NCBI GenBank assembly: GCA_002270565.1
Contig: NQMI01000033.1
Location: 186,001 to 250,000 of the forward strand
Reading direction: 5' to 3'
Length of the DNA stretch: 64,000 nucleotides
Origin: Stenocarpella maydis
Lineage: Eukaryota; Ascomycota; Sordariomycetes; Diaporthales; Diaporthaceae
Shown here: positions 9,082 through 21,549 of the stretch, one piece after another
Numbering within the stretch: the stretch's first letter is position 1
How the letters are laid out: each line of letters starts with the position of its first letter
The notes under the pieces: generated by a model
The model's database searches: none
Told to the model about the DNA's origin: nothing
What the model saw: the letters and a program-made list of their open reading frames with translations, nothing else
Position numbers and translations under genes: made by a program

Positions 9082-12000
9082 ATGACCCTGGAAGGTGTCT
9101 ACAACCACCTGGTGCTTCCCCCCAAGCTTCCAGGTGGGCAGGACCCTCACCTCGATGAGGAAGCTCAAGACTTCATCCATCGACTGGTCTCTGCGGCCGA
9201 GACCTTGGACAAAGCCACCAACGATATTTACACTGATTCTATCTTTCTTTTGCGTAAATCACTTCGTCAATGCGGCCTCCTCAACCGTGGCTGCCTTGAT
9301 AAAGACACACTCGCTTCTGCCTTCAAAGACTTCGAGGACGCCCCACTGATACTCTTCGTTGTGGAGCAGAACGCCGCGCTCATCATCAGGAAGAGCAGGT
9401 AAGCTTTGACAAATTATTATCGAAGATTCTTCTCCCATTCCTCGCTGACATCTCCTTCGTAGTGCCAACGAGCCGAAAGGTGTTGTTTTCGAAGCTTTCG
9501 AAGCATCACCCTCGTCAGAAGACGTGCTCGCTTCTCGGAATGCATTGATCCAAAACTTCCCAGGCCGTGCTTGTGCGGTTCCAGAATCGTGCTTCCATCA
9601 CGAAGATTTCCAGTCCTCCCTCGCCGAGTTCCTCGAAAAGGCCAGCATGGAAACCCTTAACCGACTCGCGGCACATACCAGAAAGGCTGGTGTCGAGGTC
9701 GCCGAGGCAAGAGACACAACAGATCCAGCCTTGATCACACAGCTTCTCATGCCGCTCCTTGAGAGCCTTGGTGAGAGTTTTAAAATACAGAAATTCCAAA
9801 AACGGGTCCGAGATGACGTGAATATTGAAGTCCAGAGCAAGACTGGTTCAACCCTTCCTTTCCGGCGTCATCCCTTCTGGCTCGTCTTGCGTGTGGCCGT
9901 TCAGCGCCAGCTGGTTCTGTCCATGGGGTACCACAGCGGTCGAGCAATGTACAAATCGCTCATTGCCATCGTCCTCGCTCAGCTCATGACGGACGTCGTG
10001 GGGAAGCTCCGGCCAGAGCTCACCCTAATGCTGAGAGCCAAACTCTGCCGACGACTTGCGAAGCTTGAGCAGGAAATGGCCGAAAGCCTCGGGGGTAATA
10101 GTATTTACGACAACTTCTTCACCTCCATGGGAGCTTGGATGCAGCAGACCATTCAGTCCGTCACAAGCAGGATGGACACTGTTTGGGAACACTTCAAGCG
10201 ACGGACCGCGCGACACGCCGAGCCCCTGCCAGCTCCGCGGAACGTTCCTGCTGACCACCTGCGTCTCCAACTCCGCCAGAGTGGGAGCTATCTTCAAGGG
10301 CTGCTGCACCAGCCTCACCAGCAGAAGGCACAGAAATTCACCTTCAATCCGAACCGCATCGATGATGAAGTAGTGAAGCAGGTCCAAAAGTTCAATGCCC
10401 GCCACATGAAGATTGCTCGTTTGGAGGATATAATCAGGTACGTCGTCAATCATTCCGGTTGCCACATTCTGCACCACACCTCGTTTTCTTTTGCCCTTCA
10501 CCCTAACCCTGGAGTGTGAGGATAATGTTCTTTTGCTATGAAATGTTCGTCTTGATAGTTCTCGGTTTATTATTGCACCTCGATTTGACAATTGTTCCCT
10601 TCTAGGAGTCGCTCTTTGGATCGAGACACGCACACGGCTTCCGAGGTTGATGGACCCAGGAGCATTGGGTTCGACCCACTGGTCCACGACAACACACCCA
10701 ACCATTATGCGAATGGTCAAGCCGGTTACAGATGTGTTGAACTTGCAGAGTCCATCTGCGAGTACTTTGAGGCGGTCGGTAATGCATATGAGTCAAACCC
10801 AATCCAGATGAGCGCTTTCGTCCTCAATGTGCTCCATTTATGGGTATTGATGGATAGGGCAGCTGCTGACGCGTGCCCGCTGATCCGAGAATACCATCCG
10901 ATATTTTCCCCTGAGCTCTTGGATGTCCTACAGCTTGAGCACTGCCAAGACTTTGGCCGCCTCTCCTCGATCCAACAGCACCTTCAATACAGGATCTACG
11001 CCTGCCAGCCTGATGCTCCCGACATCCTGAGCGCAGAAAACCTACCCACCTGCTTTGCAGCAAAGTACTTGGCCAATAATCATGAGCTGCAGGCGTTGCA
11101 ACATGAGATCTTACAAGATTCCCAACAGGCCCGAGACCAAAAGGAAGTTCAATGGGAAGCCATCTCAGAACAATGTGAGCAGATGTCCCAGGAGATGGCC
11201 GCTTTGTCTTGCGTTTGTACTGGGGAGCCGGGAGAGCGAACCAAAGACGACATCAAGAACTGCACAAAGTGCTTCATCCGAAGGAATCGCCGCCGCCTAG
11301 AAATCCAGATTCATGAAGACTTCCTGCCCACCCATGAGAACAAGGCGGCCAAGATTCTACTCGAGCTGTCGATACCACGATGGTACGAAGCGTATCGGAA
11401 CGTCACATTCAAGATCATGCGCGACCTCGCGTGGCCTTCTACACCCCTCAAAGATGAGCCTGAACCACCGCTGATACTGCGGGATTTCATTCCTCTGGTA
11501 AAATATCAGAATGCACGGTCTGTTGCTGGCGGTGTGACACTGGCTTCACCACATAAGAGCTTCCTTCAGACTCACTGGAGAGTTGTTCAGGTGCTCCGTG
11601 GCTCACTCCGAGAGGTTCTGCGCCCACACGGTCCAGAATTCAATCTTTATGATATCGACAACAAAATCTGGATTCACGCAATCGACAGGAATGCCCTGAC
11701 TTTCCAACATATTTGCGGCATTGCAATACCAGAATGTCTCCAGGAACATGTGCTTCCCGCAGACCCACACCCCCCAGCTGTCAGAGAGGGCCCATCTTCG
11801 TATGCTGTGATTGCGAATGAGCGCCAGTGTCCCCAACAAGTCTCAACGCACGAATTTTCCGCCTACCAAAGGCTTCTATCCGGAACGTCACGACGTTGGA
11901 TGACGATGCTTGTTGAGTTGGGTTCATCACATCTCAATTTCTCCAGCAACGAAACCGTTCGCCTTTTCTCCCAACTGGCTCTCGAAGCTGGCCCGTCTTC

Positions 12001-15000
12001 CAATCGTGGACTACGCGAGGCATACCGGGTGTTCGAAGACGAAGACTTTTGCTTGCGGCTCGCCGACATGATTGATCAGCGACTGGATTCCATAAAGTCA
12101 AACTGGCGCGAAGTCAATCTCATGGAGTTGTGCATCGTAATCAGTCAGCGCCTAGAAACATTCTCCTGCTCATACGAGGCGTGCAAGCGGGCGCGGAGTT
12201 CCTTAGGCTGTGCTCGCAATACCACGCTTCGATGGATCACCAGGCTGCGTCAAGAGCTGCAAAATGCCAAGGATGGAGCTACGGCTGAGAGGGCTGCCGG
12301 ATACGTTTTCAAGGCTGCTCTTTTGTGCCGGAGAACATTTGCACAGACGTTGGGCCCCATGGATGCCGAGGAATTGAAGGCGTATTGCGAGGCTTCCATT
12401 GCTCTGCAGGAACATTTGACGACTGGCTTTGAGAGCGACGCCATGCTGAAGATGATGGTCATACAGGACACCAAAATGGACATTCGTGAGATTGTGTACT
12501 CGTCCATGCAGGATAATCCCGGGGTACTGGAATCTGCCATCATCAAGTCCTGGTCAGAGTCCGGTGACTCCACTGATACGACCTTGTCTGCTTGGGAAGC
12601 CACGGAAGGCACGGAGCCGTGGGTCGTAGTGCGAACTACCACAGAAGTGGGTCAATGCTTCTCTTTCAATCAGACCGTCCACTTCAACTACGTTTCAGGC
12701 TTCCTGTTAGTTGATGGGAAGCCCGCCGGCCGTCTGCCTGAGCGCATCCGCGACTCAGAAGAGGTCAAAGAACTATTCGGCAAACATATGCATCTGCAGA
12801 CACATGCATCCGGACTGAATGGCATGTCTCATCAGCTCCGGACATCTGTTGAAGGCTGGAAGATTCATTTCGGCATCCGAGGCGAGCGAGTGATAGTTCG
12901 TGCCGTCTCCAGAGGTGTACTCCTAGAGTTTATCCCGCGTAGGCTATTTGTCCGAGAGGCAGCCTATGATTTGCCCATGGATTTACTGGAGACATCCGTC
13001 CATTTTCTGAATCTGTCCACGGGGCGACTTCAGATCCACCGTCGACCCAGAATTTGGACCCTCAAAGAACGGGACTGGGTGATTGACCTCCGTACTCGCA
13101 GATGCACCCGGAACGGCGGGAGACTCGGTACCCTGCTCTGCCCTTACTCGGATACCGCCCAGACTTTGGCAAGACAGTTCAGTCACTTCGAAAAGCCAGA
13201 ATTACTCAAGGTACATCTGTCGGCGAAGCACAGATTATGCGTTGAGTTGAGCCGGTTCGAGCTATCCTTCCATGTCAACAAACACAGGCGACTCGAGGAA
13301 ACGAAGCTGGGAAAGGAATTCGACCCGAATCAAGATCCCGGCACCCTTTATGGGCTTCTCAGCAAGATTGTCCTTCGTGATACTGCGGACTTCGCGCGCC
13401 GAACTGTCATCGTACCGGTGGGAACAAGCATATATCGTCTTTCCGGTCCACACGTGGAGACATTGATTATTCCATCCGAGGCAAATGCCTACGCAAAATA
13501 TGAGATTGACGATGTTCTTGGACGGCTTACTTGCCCACCTGAACCTGTTTTACTTTACACCAAGGCACATCTCCATGCGTTGACAAGCTTCCCGATCCCG
13601 GACAAATTGACGGGAAGAACTGGTACTGAGGAGGCTATCCATATCCTCGAGTCCGGGATGTCTCAGCCCTGGTCTCCTCTCGGACCAATTCCGATGTTAG
13701 AGCTTGAAGCCATTGCGGCACTTTCTCCAAGAAGGCAGTTTTACCCAGAAGACAAGCAGAGCCTGCAGAAGGTACAGTGGAGTCCTAATCTCTCAGTCTT
13801 CATCCAACACGAGCGACTGGAGAGCCTCGCGTGTGATATTTTGCGCAAATCTCATCGATTACAGCCATTCTTCGAGAACACTGCTACCGTGGAAGGTGTG
13901 AAAGTGGCATCACATTTACGACGAAGAGCTCAGGTGAGGCGGTCCGTCTACGAGCCTTCTTCAATACACCCGAACAGTCGGAAGTTTTCTGCCAAGCGCA
14001 ACATTCCCAATGGCAATACCGCTAATGGGACCATGCATACATTGCAGCGTGATGCCTGTGGGCCATCGGAGGACATGATTTATGCTTCCAGGGACCACGG
14101 GATTGATTCCCCCTTGGCCGAAAATGTCAAACGGATAGTCAAGGCGACTTTCAAGAGACCCTTTGAGGTCAAGAAACTTGATTTGCGATCTGTTCTCCTT
14201 GGGCAACGAATTATTGGCGGCTTCCAGTCTGGTGCCCCTCCTCCAGAGGGCCTTGGAAAATTAGTTGAAGACACTGTGGTAGAGCAGTTTGGAGAGCTTG
14301 TCGACTTCAGCAGACGCTCGGCCGCCAACCGACTGTACAGTCTTGCATTCCGCCTTGCCTTGCTGAGCTTCAAGCCCCACACGGACTTGGACCTACTTGA
14401 AGTTTTGATCGCAATTGCGAGGCTGGACTCCTTGAAGGTCCTAGTCCCACCACAGCACCCGGTCTTTGTCGACTTCGATCTCGCAGCGCCGACAATCGAG
14501 CGTTTCGAAGTATTGATTCGTTCCACATGGCCGTCGTTCATCCAGCCTCGTGGAAAGAAAGCCCTCAACAGGGTTTCCTATGAGCAACACAACATGCGAT
14601 GTGAAGAGGAAGGCCGGCGACTTGCGAAGTGGTTTGTCAAACAATGGCCTTCCCAATCCCCGTTCCTCGAAGGATTCCAGCCGAAAACCCTACTCCTCGA
14701 TGAGCAAGACGCCCTGGATTCTGTTCTTGAGGTGTGGCAACAGAAATCGAACAATTCCGAGTTCGGAATCTACATTGACGAAGTTCAGGCAATCCTGGAC
14801 AAGTTCGTTACCGATAGCAATAGCATATTGTCGCACTCTGATGCATCGCCTATTGAGCCATCCCTTCCCAATAACGTTCCTCGCACGAATCCCGTGGTTC
14901 CGTGTCTCCGTCTCGAACTGCTCAACAAGAACGCTGTCGCTTTAGCCTCGACAGTGTCGCTAAACTCGTTTTCGCTTCAGTTTACACAGACTCAAGATGC

Positions 15001-18000
15001 CCCAAAGCCTTTTCCTGCGGCTCTAACACCAGAGCTTCATGAGCTTCGAGTGATCCTGGCCCCGTTTTTGAACTCACAGAATCAGGTGCGGAAGCGGTAC
15101 GGGCTGGACTTGCTCCACAGCCTCGATGCGATGAGAACTAGTCAGGCGTCATCCTCCAGCGGAAGGCCAACTTTGAACAACCGGTACGAATCCGCACCGC
15201 AGGTCGATTTCCTAATTGATGCAATCCGCGTTCAAATTAGCGAGGTCTTCAGATCTATCAACGACGCAATAGCGAACGGCGACCATCGGTCGCCCTGGCT
15301 CCAGATGGCTCACCTGTGGCCTAGCGGCAAAATTACGCTTCTCGAACAGCTCCGCTCAACATCTGGGAGCCAATTCGGGCCAGGAATGAAGGAAGCGTTG
15401 GTCAAGTTCGGGATTCTAAACACAGAGCTCCAGTGGCTCAAGAGGTTGCGGCACTATCATCTGACAAGTGACTATCCGAAATTGCAGGAGACCTTGAAGA
15501 ACCCCCCAGGGCATCAGTACTGGGATCCGCTAAAGAGACCGGACTGGCTACTAATGGAGCTGGAAGGCGACATTCTTATCCGGCCCGAACAGGTCCAGGT
15601 CGCCAACGCCATCATATCTCCCTCATCCGGAATGAACTCTGTGCTACAGATGAACATGGGCCAAGGTAGAGTCCCTGCCCTTACCATTTCGTCGTGGCAA
15701 TATACTAACTCATCAACTATACACATAGGCAAGACGTCCTGCATTGTGCCAATGTCAATCGCAATACTCGCGGATACAACCCAGATGGCTCGACTTGTTG
15801 TGCCGAAAGCACTGCTTTTGCAATCAGCCCAAGTCGTCCAGTCAAGGATCGGGGGCCTTGTCGGCCGAGAAATCCGCCATATTCCCTTCTCCCGCCGAAC
15901 ACCATCCACAGACGAGATGCTGCGCCTGTACAGGGACTTGCACAAAGAAGTTCGTGAGGAATCGGGCGTCCTTCTAACGACCAGTGACCATATGCTATCG
16001 TTCAAACTCAGTGGTCTCCAACGCCTGGTTGACTCCAAGAGGTCTGAGGCCGAGGCTATGATCAAATTTCAGGAAACGTTAACACAATTCTGTCGCGATG
16101 TCATTGACGAGTCTGACTACACGCTGGCCGTCAAGACACAGCTGATCTATCCAGTAAGTATATTACGGCCCAAGAACTCCAATTGCACTTATGGCACATA
16201 CCGCGGGCTTGTGTATTCTTTCCTGCTTGTGAAGCAGGTTTCAGTTTTCACCTCTTCGATGACGAGATGTCTCGACCCATCTTCCAGTAGTCACAAAATC
16301 TGTTTTGATTTGCCATGTCCCCCTGCGCACCAGACACCCTTACCCAAATAAAAGATATTTCCTTCATGCGTGGAATTGGTGCTGACCAACCTGCAGAGCG
16401 GTAGTCAGCTGGCTGTGGACGGGGCTCCTCACCGGTGGATGATCATTCAAGAACTCCTCCGACTCTTTGAGGAACATCTCCCTGCAATCCGAACAGCGTT
16501 CCCTGCCAGCGTGGAGCTTGTCCCGCGTTCACATGCGCAAGGTTTCCCAATGGCGTTCCTCCTAAGAAAGGACTCTGAAGATGAGTTCCACCGCCTCATA
16601 ATCGAGGACATTGTCAACAGCCGCACTTCTTTCTTGAGACTTTCGGAGTCTGGGATCCCGCCAAAGAAGGTTAGGCGGGCCATACGGCAATTCCTGTCAG
16701 AGGCCAGCACCAAGATACAGGACAAAGAAGGACTGAAAGAAGTATTCAGTCTTTTTGCCGATCAGGAGTCTGCATACAAGATTCTTCTCCTGGTTCGCGG
16801 GCTTATCTTGAACAGAATCCTGCTCTTCTGTATGAAGCGCCGTTACAATGTGCAGTACGGCCTGCATCCGGCCCGAGACCCAATGGCTGTTCCGTTCGAA
16901 GCCAAAGGTGTGCCCTCTGAGAGCAGCGAGTTTGGGCACCCGGACGTTGCCATAATCCTGACAACACTATCATTCTACTTTGCGGGGCTCACTCCGAAAC
17001 AGTTCCGCCAGAGCCTCTCGAGTGTGCTTAAGGCCGATGACGCTGCCTCTGCGTACGATCGATGGATCCATGGATGTGACACATTACCAGCGGGACTGCG
17101 CCACTGGAATGTCATCAACTGTGACGACGACGGCCAGGTCGAGGAGCTGTATGCACATTTACGCCTCGATAGAAATGTGCTCAACTCATATCTGAACAGC
17201 TGGGTGTTCCCGTTGTATGCCAAGCAATTCGGCTTGAAACTCTCAGCCTCTGCCTGGGATCTGCCAAACTTTCCCAAGCCCCAGAAGCGGGCCATGCAAG
17301 GGGCAAGGAGTACGGGGTTCTCGGGGACCAACGACAACAAATCATTATTGCCCTTGACGATCCACCAAGATGACCTCCCTAGTCTGGTTCAGACCAACGC
17401 GGAGGTCTTGTCGTATCTCCTGCAGTGGCGAAACCGCCAGTATCACTGCGCAGCCTATCGTGGCACTCGGATGACCGAAGAGCAACTTCTGCACAAGTTA
17501 TCCAAGGAGGAAATAATGGTCCTCATTGACGCAGGAGCCTATATTCTTGAGCTTGGCAATCAAGCTCTGGTCAGCAAGTGGCTGGATATCAACCCAACGG
17601 CCAAAGCCGGTGTCTACTTTAAATCAGATAACCGCGCCTGGTAAGTTAATTGCTAGAAAGTCCCGAATGGCTCAAGAGACTGTATGAGGGCAGGGAAAAA
17701 TCTAACACGAAGTAGGGTCCTGTATAGGGGTGTGAAAAAGAAGAGTGTACCCCTTGTCGCGACCCCTTTTGCGGACAACCTGTCGGAGTGTCTAGTGTTC
17801 CTAGACGAAGCGCACTGCCGCGGAACGGACCTGAAGCTGCCTCAAGACGCCCGAGGAGCATTGACCCTTGCATTGGGTCAGACGAAGGACCACACCGTGC
17901 AAGGTCAGTACTCAGTTCCCCTTTTGCAGTGACCGAAGTCTAACATGATGTAGCTGCTATGAGGCTCCGGCAGCTGGCGACGACTCAGTCAGTTGCCTTC

Positions 18001-19566
18001 TTCGCCGGCCCTGAGGTCCACCAAAACATCCTTGATGTCTGCAAGCTCCCCAGAAATACCATGATACACTCTGGCCACGTCGTGCAGTGGCTCCTGGAGC
18101 AGTCGTGCTGTGCAAATGAGCACCTTGCGAATCTTCATTTGGCACAGGGCGTGGACTACTGCCGACGCCTCAATGCACAATGGAAATACGACCAGTTCAT
18201 GACCAGAGAAGAGCACCTCATGGTGCTGCTCAACGTCATCCGGCAGCAGGAGAGGCAGACTTTAAGCCAGCAATACACCCGGGTATCCGACACCACCACC
18301 AGGGGTTCACCAGACGATGTGAGCTTTCCTTGTTTGAAGAAATTCATGTCTACACTGGCTTCTCAGAGGGCCTCAATGGCCGAAATCCTCGGTGCAAGCG
18401 GAATGCACAGCTCCGCTCTCGAGGAAGTCGAGCAGGAACGAGAGGTCGAATTTCAGGTCGAGGAGGTCCGCCAGGTCCAGAAACGCAAGATTTTCAAGCC
18501 ACTCCTCTTTCCTCGCCTACATCCCGCGTTGAAGGATTTTGTCCTGAAGGGCAGGCTGGTTGGGGATGAGGGATACGTGCACGCCTTCAACTTCCTAGGC
18601 AGCACGTCCATAGGCCAGAAGTTCAAGGTCCGGCCAACCTCGAGCCGCCTTTTCGTGTCCAAGGAGTTCACGAGGACCGTGGAGCTGAACAAGCAAGGGG
18701 TGAACAAGTATCCTGACAACTTCCTCCGGCCTGTCGAGTGGATCTTGTGGAGCGCACTGACCGAGACCGCCCTTGTCATTATCCCCGAGGAGGCAGAGCT
18801 TCTGATTCCGATCATCCGCAGGTCTGGCCCGAGGTGCCTAGTGCATCTCATCACCTACTCCGCGCCAGTGACCAAGGCAACCCTGAGGAGTTTCAACGGC
18901 CTCACATACTACAACATGCCACCGCTTCCAGACGGGTACCGGTTCCCCGACTGGTTCATGGTCGAGTTGGGCATTCTCGCGGGGCGCCTCTACGTCAGCC
19001 ATGAGGAGTGCGCCCTCGTAGCGCAGTACCTCCGAATCTCGGAGACGCCAGAGGACCAGGTGGATGGTTCACTGGTCGGAAATGAGGCCTTTGCCCGCAA
19101 CCCAGTCACATTCATGACGGAGTGGCTCGCCCTTCGCAGACAGTCCGAAATCCAGCAGACCCCCATGGGCTACATCCTCAGAGGCAGGATCGGGGCGCTG
19201 CACCCGGAGCACGCCTTCTTCACAGTCAAGACGAACGACAACCAGGGTTTGCTGGATGCACCTTTGTCCAGTGCAAGGCCACACGAGATGGAGGATGGGG
19301 ATGACGACGACGAGGATGGTTTTTCGGAGATAGACCACGATGATGGTGGGATCGAGGAGGGCTGGGAAGACCTTGGAGAGGAGCCCGGAGAGGAGCCCGG
19401 AGAGGAGCCCGGAGAGGAGCCCGGAGAAGAGCCCGGAGATGAAGCCGGAGAGGAGCCCGGAGAAGAGCCCGGAGATGAAGCCGGAGAGGGCGGCTTCGGG
19501 CCCGATGTTGATGATGGCACAGGAGAGGAGCGGGTCTTAGCCGAGGAGGCCCTTTATGACGACTGA
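9082..19566 (+). CDS. DUF6606/DUF3638/DUF3645 giant protein, seven exons
   Basis: Exons are 9082-9398, 9463-10437, 10606-15665, 15729-16153, 16397-17640, 17716-17903 and 17954-19566. All introns are GT-AG and the sum is 9822 nt, exactly 3274 codons, giving 3273 residues, usual for this family. The N-terminus (YNHLVLPPKLPG) is the DUF6606-type start. DUF3638 begins near IRPEQVQVANAI and DUF3645 covers the VATPFADNLSECLVFLDEAH region. Database entries of this family are often called ubiquitinyl hydrolase; I see no evidence for that chemistry here. Motor-like motifs are visible: MGQGKTS (about 2114-2121), VIDESD (2242-2247), RGTDLKLP (2709-2716) and QAAMRLR (2736-2742). The tail is an acidic Gly-Glu-Glu-Pro repeat. 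Intron 15666-15728 interrupts the codon for the first Gly of the GKTS motif. The gene looks intact. Confidence 0.93.
19372..19494 (+). repeat. In-frame 12-bp tandem repeat coding an acidic Gly-Glu-Glu-Pro tail
   Basis: About nine units of GGAGAGGAGCCC and the variant GGAGATGAAGCC follow each other near the 3' end of the giant gene. They encode GEEP with interspersed GDEA units. The 12-bp period keeps the frame, so copy number can vary without breaking the protein. The GATGAAGCC variants occur at two regularly spaced places, suggesting a 36-bp higher-order duplication. Confidence 0.85.
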
Positions 19567-21549
19567 TGTGTTTCCTGTGCTTTGGTGTTTGGAACGAACG
19601 GGGAAATGTGTGGCATCATCTTTGGGATTTGGCCTTTTTTTGCTGTACGAATAGGTTGGAAAAGTTCTTGACACAGTTGCTCTCGCGGTGCTCGCAGAGG
19701 AGTTCAGAATCAATGTTTTGTCATTGTACGGAGTACATGATTGTTTCCCTGACGATTCTGTGCTTATCTGTCTACAGGGAAGTCCGCTGAGTGGTGTGAG
19801 ACGAGCTGGGGCCCGGGGAAACCGCCCCGTCCCCCTCCTCACTCAATGTCTAGGAATTATTGCTCAGGCGTCCAGTCGGGGCGAGCAATGGCCGTGGAAA
19901 GGCATACTGGAAGATCCAAATACTTCTCTATGGACCTCAAATTCTCTGGCATCTTCCTCATCAACATCAGACGGAGACAGCGGTGTGTCAGCGTCGTTCC
20001 TGGTGGCGTATTTCCGCCGCCCTAGCCGACTCGCCTGGGGGATCAGCGCCAGTCCCGTTTCAGGCTAGCCTTGAAATGATGCGAAAGGACCACTGGAGGA
20101 ATGGTTTCGGAGCGCGTTCTAGCGTACAGTGGACTTGCTGATGGAGTTACTGTGTGTAGTGTACATCGCGTTGGGGTGGGGTAGGCTGCCGAGATCCGAA
20201 ATTGGCGCACCACTGGCACCACACCGCACCGCGCATCTGGACCTCACTCATCACCGAATCTAGGTAGTGTACTGCCGGGGATATTCCAGGGCTATAGGCG
20301 GGCCCACCGGGTGACGGGGGAGACCCGTCATTGCTTGTCCGTACAGCTGGTTAGGGCGGGCAGCCAGCTGCCTGACATCCAACCAGACAGTAGGTGTTGA
20401 AATTGGCATCATAACTATCTGACAGGATTATGCCACTAGCTAGTGCAGAAACGACCCGCTGATAATCCTGGCGAATCAATGCCAGTGACTCCAGTCACTG
20501 GGCCGCTCCGGAATGGTGCCGGAATAATTTATTCCGTCACGAACAAAACCCACGGCAATAGCTGCCGGTGCCGGTGCACCTGTGGGTAAAGACATGTCGC
20601 GAATATAGGAACTCGCTACGTGTATTATGCAGGTATGGTGTCACTAGATTGTGTTGGGTTGCCTATCTCCCAACCCTATGAACTACCTACTGAAGTAGGG
20701 AGTCGGTTATCCTCTTTTAATGGGATAATTCTAGAGACTAGGCAAGAGGAGTTTTTTTAGTGACAGAGTTCAAGTAAACATTGATCATCATTGCTTCCCT
20801 ACATGTAACCACGTCATGTAGAACTAACAAAGCTAATCCTGGGGGAGTGCACTGATGATCAGGTGTCAAGTTGAACAAGAATGGGTCCCTGGCCGCTGGT
20901 GGGTGGGTTCCAACGATCCTCACGGCATCGCTCTTGCAAACATACACATGTCGTTGTGGATCCAGGTCCTATAATTTGTCTCTTTGATTTTAGTCGCATG
21001 GAATAAAGTAGTCTGCCCACTTCGCTCACCTCCTCTGTCACTAGTATTATGCCATCCGGAGAACCGCACCCCCCCCCTCCCCGACCAAAGCTCACTCACC
21101 GTCGAAGCCCTCATTCGGATGGTGGTGATGTTTCCGAAACGGCCCACTGGTCCAACCTGTTCAGGCAACCAACTTATTGCAGTGGGGCTCCCGATGCCCC
21201 GGAGCTGGTTGGGTGGCCCCCCTCCTCTCTCCTGATCGTGGGTACCCGTCTCGGCGAAAGCTTAGATGCTCTTACACGTGTAGACGGCCGGTGGCTTGTT
21301 ATTGAAATAGGAGGGAACATCGCATCCGGATGCTGTGATGGCCTCCCCAGCTCGACCATCCAACTCGTTGCAACAGCAGGAACTTGTGATTATTCTTGAC
21401 TTCTGGACTGCGTCCGAGTCTACCCACTCTCGTTTCTACCCGCTGCCTTCCACTCTTTTTGATTTTGATGACCTGTGGTCGCTTCCAGCCTTTGAAACAA
21501 GCCAACGCACGTAACTATCTCGAAAGACACCCACTCCATCTCTCTCGCC
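19567..21549. other. Intergenic, no supported gene
   Basis: Nearly 2 kb between the giant gene and the endoglucanase. The start holds the 3' end of the giant gene and the last few hundred bases the endoglucanase promoter. Short inverted repeats occur (for example GTTGGG...CCCAAC near 20660-20680) but no reading frame with protein-like texture. Confidence 0.4.

Noticed and set aside
14080..16065. Several minus-strand frames of 130-180 codons
   Set aside because: All are antisense to exons 3 and 4 of the giant gene, whose exon sum is in perfect frame.
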